From UBA4207 sp964352405 (lineage in GTDB: Bacteria > Bdellovibrionota > Bacteriovoracia > Bacteriovoracales > Bacteriovoracaceae): a stretch of DNA of 41,984 bases. Made by a program: the position numbers and the translations under genes. Numbering within the stretch: the first letter of the stretch is position 1; every line of letters starts with the position of its first letter. Below are positions 1-7,593 of this stretch, piece by piece. The notes under the pieces were generated by a model. That model made no database searches. It worked only from the letters and a program-made list of their open reading frames with translations, and was not told the DNA's origin. The stretch covers positions 1-41,984 of the forward strand of contig CAYGRY010000020.1 of the NCBI GenBank assembly GCA_964352405.1, in the 5' to 3' direction.

Positions 1-7
1 TTTTTCC

Positions 8-1714
8 TTAAATACTTAGGTCTTGGCCTTCAGTTTTATTCATATAAAGTTCAAACAACATCTTGCCTACAAAGTAAGACGTATAAACAGTGGCCGCAAT
101 TCCAATAAGAAGAGTCACCGCGAAGCCTCTAATTGGACCTGTTCCAAAGTTAAGAAGACATAAACCAGCAAGGGCAGTTGTGATGTTGGCATCAATGATG
201 GTCCAAAAAGCCGTAGCAAAACCATTTTCAACTGACTTGTAAAAGCCTACGCCTTTTTTCATCTCTTCTCGAATTCGCTCGTAAATAATGATGTTACCAT
301 CCACCGCCATACCGACAGTTAGAGCGATCCCGGCAATACCTGGAAGTGTTAACGTTGCTTCAAGTCCTACAAGGCAAGCAAGAACGAGAAGGACATTGAT
401 AATAAGAGTGAAGACGGCGATACCACCAGAGATTCTGTAGTAAATAAACATGAACAAGAAAACAATGGCAGAACCAATGATACCTGCAATTTCCGCACGC
501 TTAATCGAGTCAGCACCTAGAGAAGCACCAACAGTTCTTTGTTCTAAGAAATCAAGCTGAACTGGAAGAGCACCAGCACGAAGAACTAGAGCAAGATCGC
601 GAGCTTCTTGCATAATCTTATTAAAGCCACCTTGGCCTAATGTAATTTGAGCACGGCCGCCGCCAATACGAGTTTGGATAGTAGGAGCAGAATAAACGTT
701 ACCATCAAGAATAATAGCTAAGTTTCTACCAACGTTTTCACCTGTCAGGTCTTCAAACAGTTTGGCTCCTTGAGGTTTAAATTCAAGAGAAACGTAAGGT
801 TCATTTTTTTGCTGATCAATTAAAACGCGAGCATCTTGAAGATTATCGCCGTTGATTCTTGCAGCCGCATCAACTACGTATGGAACTTCAGAAATAACTT
901 CATTCGTTTGTGGATTAATTTTACGTTCAAAAGCAAGAATACTTCCTTCTGGAAGATCCTTTTTAAGAAATGTATTTAAATTTTCTAAGTAAGTCGAAAA
1001 GCGCTCACCTTTTTTGAAAACAATTCCTTCTGCTTTTGCTTTTTCAAGCCAAGCCGTAAGATTCGAGAAAGGAACTTCATTATTCACTAATTTAAATTCA
1101 AGCTTAGCTGTTTTACCAATAAGCTCTTTAGCACGGTCAATATCACGCACACCTGGAAGCTGAACAACAATACGATCAGTTCCTTGAGAAACAATTTCAG
1201 GTTCCGTAACACCGAATTCATCAATACGGTTACGAATAACTTCAATTGATTTACTAACCGATTGCTCTTCAATTTTTGAACGTTCTACTTTTGTTAGAGC
1301 ATAAGTTAGAACAGGTCCATTTTCATTTGTTAATCGAAGAATACTAGGGAAGTACTCACGAATCGTATCTTTGGCTTTTTCAATTGTTGTATCGTCTGCA
1401 AGAACGATTGTATGTGAAGGATCATCTGGATCTTCGATATTCACGTCACCCATTTTGGCCGTGATACCTTGATCTTTTAAAACGAATTCAATTTTACGAG
1501 CGTAATTTGCAACTTCGTCTTTATAAACCTTTTTAAAGTCGATACCTAAAATCATATAGAGGCCACCTTGAAGATCAAGGCCTAAATTGATTTTAGATTT
1601 AACTGGATAGCCTGAGTCTTCTGCAAATTTTACAAAAGTAGGCATGATCATCATGACCGAAACAACGGTCACAATTAATAAAAACGTAAAGCGGGTCCAC
1701 CAGCTTCTTTTCAT
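8..1714 (-). CDS. secD: Protein translocase subunit SecD
   Basis: SecD works with SecF and YajC at the inner membrane to pull exported proteins through SecYEG using the proton gradient. The 568-residue product has an N-terminal membrane segment, the family motif GLDLQGG at about residues 45-51, a large periplasmic region, and five C-terminal membrane segments carrying the signature VGMAVDGNIIIYERIREEM near residues 466-485. Length fits the family. The frame is open seven codons further upstream, but an AGGAGA ribosome site lies just before the ATG at 1714, so that start is preferred. It is the last gene seen of the minus-strand queA-tgt-yajC-tatA-secD cluster; secF would be expected just beyond the left edge, which is not visible here. 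Confidence 0.96.
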   Translation of the reverse strand: MKRSWWTRFTFLLIVTVVSVMMIMPTFVKFAEDSGYPVKSKINLGLDLQGGLYMILGIDFKKVYKDEVANYARKIEFVLKDQGITAKMGDVNIEDPDDPSHTIVLADDTTIEKAKDTIREYFPSILRLTNENGPVLTYALTKVERSKIEEQSVSKSIEVIRNRIDEFGVTEPEIVSQGTDRIVVQLPGVRDIDRAKELIGKTAKLEFKLVNNEVPFSNLTAWLEKAKAEGIVFKKGERFSTYLENLNTFLKKDLPEGSILAFERKINPQTNEVISEVPYVVDAAARINGDNLQDARVLIDQQKNEPYVSLEFKPQGAKLFEDLTGENVGRNLAIILDGNVYSAPTIQTRIGGGRAQITLGQGGFNKIMQEARDLALVLRAGALPVQLDFLEQRTVGASLGADSIKRAEIAGIIGSAIVFLFMFIYYRISGGIAVFTLIINVLLVLACLVGLEATLTLPGIAGIALTVGMAVDGNIIIYERIREEMKKGVGFYKSVENGFATAFWTIIDANITTALAGLCLLNFGTGPIRGFAVTLLIGIAATVYTSYFVGKMLFELYMNKTEGQDLSI

Positions 1715-1799
1715 GGGGTCTCCTAAACTGATCATTAAGATAAGAAATCGTAAGCCCTTGAATTATAGGGTCTTGAATAGATAACTTGCAAGCTTAGCT

Positions 1800-2069
1800 T
1801 TAGGAATTCTTTTTGATTTCTTCGCTCGAATGAGCATGGTCATCTTGTGCTGCAACGTTTGAATCGTTGACGCCTTTAGGCAGGTTTTTATTTTCAGGTG
1901 GAATAGGATCAGGCGTATTAACCTGATCCATGAAGTCATCTTTAGCTTTTTGGAATTCGCGAATACCCTTACCAAGTCCGCGAGCAAGCTCTGGCAGCTT
2001 CTTTGGGCCAATAAAGACCAAAGCAATAAATAAAATTAATAATAGCTCACCAGTGCCCAATCCAAACAT
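1800..2069 (-). CDS. tatA: Sec-independent translocase subunit TatA/TatE
   Basis: TatA oligomers form the passage for folded proteins carrying twin-arginine signals. The 89-residue product has the standard TatA plan: a short N-terminal membrane helix (ELLLILFIALVFIGP), the FGP-type hinge seen as IGPKKLPELARGLGKGIREF, an amphipathic helix, and a polar tail with many Asp, Glu and Lys. AAGGAC precedes the ATG at a good distance. The gene lies between yajC (13 bases upstream) and secD. TatB and TatC are not in the window. A possible client, a Tat-signal protein, is encoded at 33185-33688. A second reading frame overlapping this gene is a shadow. Confidence 0.93.
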   Translation of the reverse strand: MFGLGTGELLLILFIALVFIGPKKLPELARGLGKGIREFQKAKDDFMDQVNTPDPIPPENKNLPKGVNDSNVAAQDDHAHSSEEIKKNS

Positions 2070-2081
2070 ACTTTGTCCTTC

Positions 2082-2429
2082 TTATGCTTTCTTTGGCTCA
2101 GCTTGTTCAAAAATAGTTTTAGCAAGACCACCAATTTGAGTTCTTAAAATCTTAAATTTTACACCATTTTCGACTTCAAGAGTCACAACTTTGTCAGTCA
2201 TGCCATGAATAGTTCCGATGATTCCGGCTTTTGTGTAGATTTCATCGCCTTTGGAAAGAGTTTGAAGCATCTTTTGCTCTTCTTCGATTTTTCCTTTCTG
2301 TGGACGAATCACTAGAAAATAAAAAATACCGAAAATGACGATAAAAGGAACGAATGACATGATTGGGTTTTGCGCAGCAGCAGGACTAGCAGCTTCTTGA
2401 GCAAAGGCACTTGAAAAGAAAAAATCCAT
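2082..2429 (-). CDS. yajC: Preprotein translocase subunit YajC
   Basis: YajC is a small inner-membrane partner of SecDF. The 115-residue product shows one membrane span (about residues 24-42, PFIVIFGIFYFLVIRPQ) followed by the family's RPQ-x-K turn and a cytoplasmic domain with LSKGDEIYTKAGIIGTIHG, the typical YajC core. A GAGGAA ribosome site precedes the ATG. The C-terminal tail is ordinary for the family. It lies between tgt and tatA, consistent with a single transcript running from queA. Confidence 0.95.
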   Translation of the reverse strand: MDFFFSSAFAQEAASPAAAQNPIMSFVPFIVIFGIFYFLVIRPQKGKIEEEQKMLQTLSKGDEIYTKAGIIGTIHGMTDKVVTLEVENGVKFKILRTQIGGLAKTIFEQAEPKKA

Positions 2430-2452
2430 AAATTCCTCGGATAAAAAAAGTT

Positions 2453-3565
2453 CTATTTGTACTCTTCTGAGATGTAATCGTTATAGAACTTGCCATAAAA
2501 CTCGTCAAACGAATCAGACTTAATGGCAGCTCGAGCACCTTGCGTCATTTGCAGATAAAAATGTAAGTTATGATAACTAATCATTTGTCCCGCCAAATAC
2601 TCTCCCACTCTAAATAAATGGTGAACGTAAGCTCTGGTATAAGTTGCGCAAACTTTGCACTGACAATCAGGATCAGGTGGCAGTTGATCTTCTCTAAAAC
2701 GCTCTTTTTTAATATTGAGAGGGCCTTTTTTGGTTAAGAACTGACCATTTCTTGCGTTTCTGGTTGGTAAAACGCAATCAAACATATCAAGTCCTTCCTT
2801 TATACCGTGAAGGACATCAAGCGGCTTACCTACACCCATTAGGTAGCGAGGCTTATTGGCAGGCATCTTTAAAACGAAGTCTTCTAGAAAAGATCTCATC
2901 TCTTCATTTTTTTCACCAACAGATAAACCACCAATAGCTAAGCCAGGAAAGTTCATTTCTTCGAGCTTTTCCATACACTCAAAACGTAGGTCTTGGTGAA
3001 GGCCGCCTTGAACAATACCAAAAAGATGTTGATGATCTTTAAGTTCAACACTTTGACAGCGCTTGGCCCAACGAAGAGTTAATTCCATACTTGTTCTAAG
3101 TTGATCTTTCGTTGCCGGAAGGGCCGGACATTCATCAAAGGCCATGACGATATCGGATCCAAGGGCACGCTGAATCTGCATTGAAACTTCAGGTGAGATC
3201 ATATGCGAGCTGCCATCAATATGAGATTTAAAACGCACACCTTCTTCAGTCAGCTTGTTCATAGCAGCTAAAGAAAAAACCTGAAAGCCACCTGAGTCAG
3301 TAAGGATGGGGCGATCCCAAGCCATAAACTGATGAAGTCCACCAAGGCGTTCGACTAACTCATGACCAGGGCGAAGATATAAGTGATAAGTATTGCCCAA
3401 AATAATTTGAGCATTCATTTGCTTAAGCTCTTCTTGCCATAAAGTTTTAACTGAAGCGCGAGTTCCAACTGGCATAAAGATCGGAGTTTCGATCACTCCA
3501 TGAGCTGTATGAATAGTGCCAGCTCGAGCTTTGCCACTTGTTGCTTCTAATTTAAAAAAACTCAC
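2453..3565 (-). CDS. tgt: tRNA-guanine transglycosylase (queuine tRNA-ribosyltransferase)
   Basis: The bacterial enzyme swaps guanine at position 34 of GUN-anticodon tRNAs for preQ1. The 370-residue sequence has the general acid/base Asp in ILTDSGGFQVFSL (D90), the nucleophile Asp in MFDCVLPTRN (D263), and the zinc site C301-x-C303-x2-C306 with His335 in the NLHFY segment. The start is GTG, and GTGA overlaps the queA stop by four bases, pointing to translational coupling. QueA, the next enzyme of queuosine synthesis, is directly upstream. Confidence 0.97.
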   Translation of the reverse strand: MSFFKLEATSGKARAGTIHTAHGVIETPIFMPVGTRASVKTLWQEELKQMNAQIILGNTYHLYLRPGHELVERLGGLHQFMAWDRPILTDSGGFQVFSLAAMNKLTEEGVRFKSHIDGSSHMISPEVSMQIQRALGSDIVMAFDECPALPATKDQLRTSMELTLRWAKRCQSVELKDHQHLFGIVQGGLHQDLRFECMEKLEEMNFPGLAIGGLSVGEKNEEMRSFLEDFVLKMPANKPRYLMGVGKPLDVLHGIKEGLDMFDCVLPTRNARNGQFLTKKGPLNIKKERFREDQLPPDPDCQCKVCATYTRAYVHHLFRVGEYLAGQMISYHNLHFYLQMTQGARAAIKSDSFDEFYGKFYNDYISEEYK

Positions 3566-4620
3566 GCTCTACCCTTTCGTAAAATCAACATGGCATCGCC
3601 ATAGGAAAAGAAGCGATATTTGTTTTCCACTGCTTCTTTATAAAGACTTAATGTTTTTTCTCTTCCGATAATCGCAGATACAAGCATAATAAGGCTTGAA
3701 CCGGGAAGATGGAAGTTTGTTAATAACCCATCAATGCTTTTAACCTCTTTGCCTGGGTGTAAAAAGATATTGGTTTGATGCCACTTTTCGGCCTCTAGTG
3801 AGAACTGATTGTCATCCCAAGCACTTTCAAGTGCTCGAAGTGAAGTCGTACCGACGGCGATTCGCTTAGCAGAGTGGTTAACCAAATCGCGATCTTGATT
3901 TGAAATACAAAAACGCTCCGAGTGCATTTGATGATCGGTGATGGTTTCACTTTTAACAGGTGCAAAAGTTCCCATGCCAACATGAAGAGCTAGTTCCGCT
4001 CTTTGAATGCCATTTTGCTCAAACTGATTAAAGATATCTTGAGTAAAGTGAAGACCTGCAGTTGGGGCCGCTACACTACCGACTTCTTTGGCATAGACCG
4101 TTTGATAATCAAGCAGGTCTTGTTCGTCACTCTCTCCCCCTCGAATATAAGGTGGGATTGGAATCTTGCCGTGCTGATTAAGCAGTTGTTCAATATTACT
4201 TTGAAGTGCGATAGTGAAGGTTCCATCAACTCTTGTATCAGCAATAATAGCTATCGAATCGTCAGGCATGACGATTTCAAGTCCGACGGATTTTTTTGAA
4301 CTACTTTTAATTAAGACGTGAAAGTGATTATTTTCACTTTCAGATTCAAGAAAGAAAACCTCAACGCTGCCACCAGTTTTCTTTTTCGCTTTAATTCGAC
4401 ATGGAAAAACTTTGGAGCGGTTGAAAACGACCGTACTTTCTTTAGGTAAATAGTTAACAATGTCTTTAAAGTGGGTATGGGTAATCTTATCAGATTGCTC
4501 ATCATAAACGAGCAAACGTGAGCCATCACGACCCGTAATAGGTCTTGTTGCAATTAGCTCTGGCGGAAGATCATATTGATAAGCTTCAAGCTTTAAATCT
4601 AGTTTCGTGTGTGTCATCAT
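3562..4620 (-). CDS. queA: S-adenosylmethionine:tRNA ribosyltransferase-isomerase QueA
   Basis: QueA transfers and isomerises the ribosyl part of S-adenosylmethionine onto preQ1-modified tRNA, forming epoxyqueuosine. Family landmarks are DLPPELIATRPI near the N-terminus, GGSVEVFFLE, KEVGSVAAPTAGLHFT in the middle, and GLLTNFHLPGSSLIMLVSA near the C-terminus. Length (about 352 residues) is normal. The frame is open to a GTG at 4671, but homology begins close to the ATG-ATG pair at 4620/4617, so one of these is favoured; the ribosome site (GATAAG) is weak. It is probably the first gene of the queA-tgt-yajC-tatA-secD cluster. A divergent small gene begins only 13 bases away. Confidence 0.95.
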   Translation of the reverse strand: MMTHTKLDLKLEAYQYDLPPELIATRPITGRDGSRLLVYDEQSDKITHTHFKDIVNYLPKESTVVFNRSKVFPCRIKAKKKTGGSVEVFFLESESENNHFHVLIKSSSKKSVGLEIVMPDDSIAIIADTRVDGTFTIALQSNIEQLLNQHGKIPIPPYIRGGESDEQDLLDYQTVYAKEVGSVAAPTAGLHFTQDIFNQFEQNGIQRAELALHVGMGTFAPVKSETITDHQMHSERFCISNQDRDLVNHSAKRIAVGTTSLRALESAWDDNQFSLEAEKWHQTNIFLHPGKEVKSIDGLLTNFHLPGSSLIMLVSAIIGREKTLSLYKEAVENKYRFFSYGDAMLILRKGRA

Positions 4621-4633
4621 CTTATCTATGATT

Positions 4634-4945
4634 ATGAGAAAACTTTTTGTTTTAATACCGCTTTTTGCCACAGTGTGGCAAGTGCAAGCTGCAGATTGGG
4701 GATCAAGAATCGCCAGTGAACAGGAATGGTTAATTCAAAGCCTCACACCGCCGGTTGAAAAAAATGAAATTAATGCTGAAGAGATGGCCTTCATGGAAGA
4801 TAGTATTTCCACAGGTCAGGCTGCAGTGCAAAAAGAACAAAAAAATGCAGAAGTCAAAAAAGTCGAAGAGTCTCTGGTTAATCCATGGGACATCAGAGAT
4901 TCACAAGCTCCGGCTTTTCAACCGGTCAGAAAAAGATCTCGTTAA
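4634..4945 (+). CDS. Small exported protein of unknown function
   Basis: I do not recognise this 103-residue protein. It has a clear Sec-type signal peptide (MRKLFVLIPLFATVWQVQA, probable cleavage after AQA-like VQA at residue 19) followed by a hydrophilic chain rich in Glu, Lys and Gln, and a basic end RKRSR. It contains no Cys. The frame extends upstream to an ATG at 4607, and another ATG lies at 4628; 4634 gives the cleanest signal peptide, but none has a good ribosome site. It diverges from queA and converges with the ParA partner gene, whose stop is two bases beyond its own stop. Confidence 0.7.
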   Translation: MRKLFVLIPLFATVWQVQAADWGSRIASEQEWLIQSLTPPVEKNEINAEEMAFMEDSISTGQAAVQKEQKNAEVKKVEESLVNPWDIRDSQAPAFQPVRKRSR

Positions 4946-4947
4946 AA

Positions 4948-5217
4948 TTAATTAAAAAGAGAAAAAGCTAAGACAGGATCTATCTTTTTGATCAGTCCTT
5001 CCATCGCTGCAACAAATTGATCGAGCCATTCTTTTACCACAGTAAAAACAGCGTAAGAAGAAACCATCCCAAGTACCATTTTTAGTAACATATCCAATTG
5101 TTCTAGCATCGGCTCGAGTCCAAGTTTTTTCAACATGGCATCAAAAAGCCCCGTGGCTTCTAAAACATCTTTTCCATCATTTGTTACAACATAAAGTGGG
5201 TTCTTATTTTTTTTCAC
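4948..5217 (-). CDS. Small protein coupled to a ParA-type ATPase
   Basis: The 89-residue product is not one I recognise. It begins with a basic stretch (KKNKNPLYVVTNDGKDVLEATGLFDAMLKKLG), then has a hydrophobic helix (MLLKMVLGMVSSYAVFTVV) that could be a membrane segment or a buried helix, and ends amphipathically. The frame is open to a TTG at 5229, but the GTG at 5217 forms a GTGA overlap with the ParA stop and has GGGAAG just upstream, so coupled translation from 5217 is favoured. Position suggests it may be a partner or localisation factor for the ATPase; that is inference. It is not ParB: no helix-turn-helix is apparent. Confidence 0.7.
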   Translation of the reverse strand: MKKNKNPLYVVTNDGKDVLEATGLFDAMLKKLGLEPMLEQLDMLLKMVLGMVSSYAVFTVVKEWLDQFVAAMEGLIKKIDPVLAFSLFN

Positions 5218-6074
5218 TGTACTTCCCAATTATCGATTAAGGCAGCCATATCGTTAAACTGCTTTTGAAGTCCTACAAACTCTTTTGCATTATAATCGAA
5301 AACAGATTTACGAGCAGCTTGAGTTTTAACTAATTGAGCACGATTAAAAAACGGTTCCATCACTGTTTTTGCACCAACATCACTAGCGATAAGTGCAAGG
5401 TCTTCTTCTTCTTGTTTTCTTCTAATATCTACAAGGTTTGGAACGTGAGCCAGCACTTTCGGAGCCGCTACAACACCCATATCGTCGATATCGGATAAAA
5501 CTTCATTCAAATGAGCTAGACCTTTTCTAGAAAATTCATCGGGTCTAAATGGAACGATCACTCCGCTTGAAGCACAAAGTCCATTGACCACTAAAAGGCC
5601 AAGAGTCGGAGGACAATCGAGAATGATAAAATCATATCGCTCTAAGAGTGCATTTTTTTCTATGAATTTTTTTAAAATAAGTTGTCTTGGAAAATTAACA
5701 CCAGCAACTGTTAATTCAAAACCTGATAATTCTTGGCCAGCTGGAAGAAGATCAACTTCCCCTTTAACCATGACATCTTGAACCATCGCTGGGACATGAA
5801 GCGCTTTAAGCTCTCTAACCGAATTCACCATCAAGTGATGAATGTGATAAGGCTTTTCATCGCTGACTTCAAAACCAAAAAGAAGAGAGAGATTGGCTTG
5901 AGGATCAAGATCAATAGCTAAAACGCGCTTGCCTCTTTTAGCCAAGGCATGGGCGCAATTAAAGGCCATGGTTGTTTTACCAACGCCGCCTTTTTGATTG
6001 ATAAAAGCGACCACTTTATTTTGTGGTAGAATTGTTTCAGGAAGATTCTGAGTAAAACGATCAAGAAAGCCCAT
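5214..6074 (-). CDS. ParA/MinD-family ATPase (orphan)
   Basis: ParA-type ATPases bind ATP as dimers and position DNA or protein cargo. The sequence has the deviant Walker A motif (KGGVGKTT), Walker A' (AIDLDPQANLS) and Walker B (FIILDCPPTLGLL), and the family's C-terminal segment with KSVFDYNAKE. About 286 residues. The frame is open to an ATG at 6101, but AAGGA lies six bases before the ATG at 6074, so that start is preferred; it still leaves a short N-terminal extension before the P-loop. No parB follows. The only linked gene is a small overlapping one downstream, so cargo positioning other than the chromosome is possible; the sequence does not settle this. Confidence 0.88.
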   Translation of the reverse strand: MGFLDRFTQNLPETILPQNKVVAFINQKGGVGKTTMAFNCAHALAKRGKRVLAIDLDPQANLSLLFGFEVSDEKPYHIHHLMVNSVRELKALHVPAMVQDVMVKGEVDLLPAGQELSGFELTVAGVNFPRQLILKKFIEKNALLERYDFIILDCPPTLGLLVVNGLCASSGVIVPFRPDEFSRKGLAHLNEVLSDIDDMGVVAAPKVLAHVPNLVDIRRKQEEEDLALIASDVGAKTVMEPFFNRAQLVKTQAARKSVFDYNAKEFVGLQKQFNDMAALIDNWEVQ

Positions 6075-6149
6075 TGATGATCCTTGAGAGATTTTTTTCA
6101 TCGTATCAGGAAATAGATCAACAATAAATATTAATGTGGAAAAGATTAT

Positions 6150-7538
6150 TTATTCAATAGCCAAGCAACTCATACCATCATTTCCAACCTCTCTTTTAAG
6201 ACATTTTTTAAAAGCTGGATCATATGGTGTAATCTTCCACTGTTCATTTCCAGGTTTGCATACTGGAGAGTCAGTTGATCCAAGGCATGCATTTGCTCCC
6301 TCACATGCATATTTAACTTCAATGCCTATCAAACAACCATTAGGCTGATACTTACATTTACGCTCTTCTGTTTCATTCCAAGAAGCAAACGTTTTGGGTT
6401 TTGTTCCAATGCATTCTTCACCGCATGAACTATTTTGAACATTATCAGCACAAATTGTCTCAGGTGCCGGACAAGAGCTTTGATTTGGTTTAGTTCCAAC
6501 ACAAGCTTCATTACATGCGCTAAGTACAGTCGTATTATTTAGACATACAGAAGACGGACTTGGACAGCCTGAATCAAGCGCTTTAATTCCCGCTCCACAA
6601 TCAGACCCACAACTATTCACTCCAGCATCGAGACCGCTACAAACATTAGATGCAATTTGCGTACAAGTAAGAGTAGGTGCACAACTTGAACATTTAAAAC
6701 CAATCTTACCTGTTGATAAAAATTCAATATTACAAGTAGAGCCAGAAGTGATTGTTTGAGGGGTTGAATCTATATGAGAAGTCGAAAGTGATATACAACT
6801 GAAAGATCCATTACTATTTCTTCTTAAAAACTCTGTTGTCGCGCAGTCTGGAATATTTAGTGCTTTGCCGCAAACAACGCTATATTTACCAGTAGCAGCA
6901 TTATAATTGAGTCGTTGAATGCTCTCATCTACTCCACAAATAACACTTGAAGGGCTAAAGGTTTGCTCTGTTTCACATGTTTTTAATGAAGGATTATAAG
7001 ATAAACCATTACCAAGACAAGCTTGTTTGACAGCTTCTTCTACGGCAGTTTGAACAATCGAGTCAGTATTACTGTAACAACTATCTATAGAACCAGAAGT
7101 AACAGAAATATAAAGAGGAAATCTTTTTGTAATTTCACTAGCTCCCTGATTAAGAGTGCTTACCTTTTTAAGATCGACTTCCACAAAGGCTTCTGTCGAT
7201 GATGAACCCGCGAGGGTTTTAATATTAGTAATTTCAATTGTTCCATTTCCATATTTCTTATTAACTTCAAAAATAATTTCACCTGTTTTCGAGACAATAG
7301 AAGAATATGAACTAGATATGCTTTTACCTTTAAAATTCTTTTCACAAATACCTTTATCGGCCATAAGAGTACTGAGTCGATAAACAAATTGATTAATCTC
7401 TAAACTTGTTTCGGCCGTTTTACTGGTTCGAACACTTTGTTTTGTAATTTGCATTACAACTAGAGATAAAGCCCCAAGCAATCCTGCAGTCACAACAACT
7501 TCCATCAGGCCAAAACCACGTTGATTTAAAAATTTCAT
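6150..7538 (-). CDS. Type IV prepilin-like protein with Cys-rich C-terminal repeats
   Basis: The N-terminus is a class III signal: MKFLNQRG then FGLMEVVVTAGLLGALSLVV, with predicted prepilin-peptidase cleavage after Gly8 and the conserved Glu at mature position +5. This marks a pilin or pseudopilin assembled by a type II/type IV system. At 462 residues it is far longer than a major pilin. The last 180 residues are very Cys-rich and hold a tandem unit seen as CNEACVGTKPNQSSCPAPETIC followed by CGEECIGTKPK, with a more diverged first copy. A GGAAGAG ribosome site precedes the ATG. It lies 55 bases downstream of the giant lipoprotein gene on the same strand, so co-transcription is likely. I would read it as a minor pilin-like adhesin tip; that role is inferred. 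Confidence 0.82.
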   Translation of the reverse strand: MKFLNQRGFGLMEVVVTAGLLGALSLVVMQITKQSVRTSKTAETSLEINQFVYRLSTLMADKGICEKNFKGKSISSSYSSIVSKTGEIIFEVNKKYGNGTIEITNIKTLAGSSSTEAFVEVDLKKVSTLNQGASEITKRFPLYISVTSGSIDSCYSNTDSIVQTAVEEAVKQACLGNGLSYNPSLKTCETEQTFSPSSVICGVDESIQRLNYNAATGKYSVVCGKALNIPDCATTEFLRRNSNGSFSCISLSTSHIDSTPQTITSGSTCNIEFLSTGKIGFKCSSCAPTLTCTQIASNVCSGLDAGVNSCGSDCGAGIKALDSGCPSPSSVCLNNTTVLSACNEACVGTKPNQSSCPAPETICADNVQNSSCGEECIGTKPKTFASWNETEERKCKYQPNGCLIGIEVKYACEGANACLGSTDSPVCKPGNEQWKITPYDPAFKKCLKREVGNDGMSCLAIE

Positions 7539-7593
7539 TTTAAAGCTCTTCCTAATTTAAATATATAAGTAACGAATAAAATATTTCCTTGAT

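Noticed and set aside
1763..2026. Open frame overlapping tatA in another frame
   Set aside because: It is a shadow: the tatA frame has the family motifs and a ribosome site, while this one has neither.
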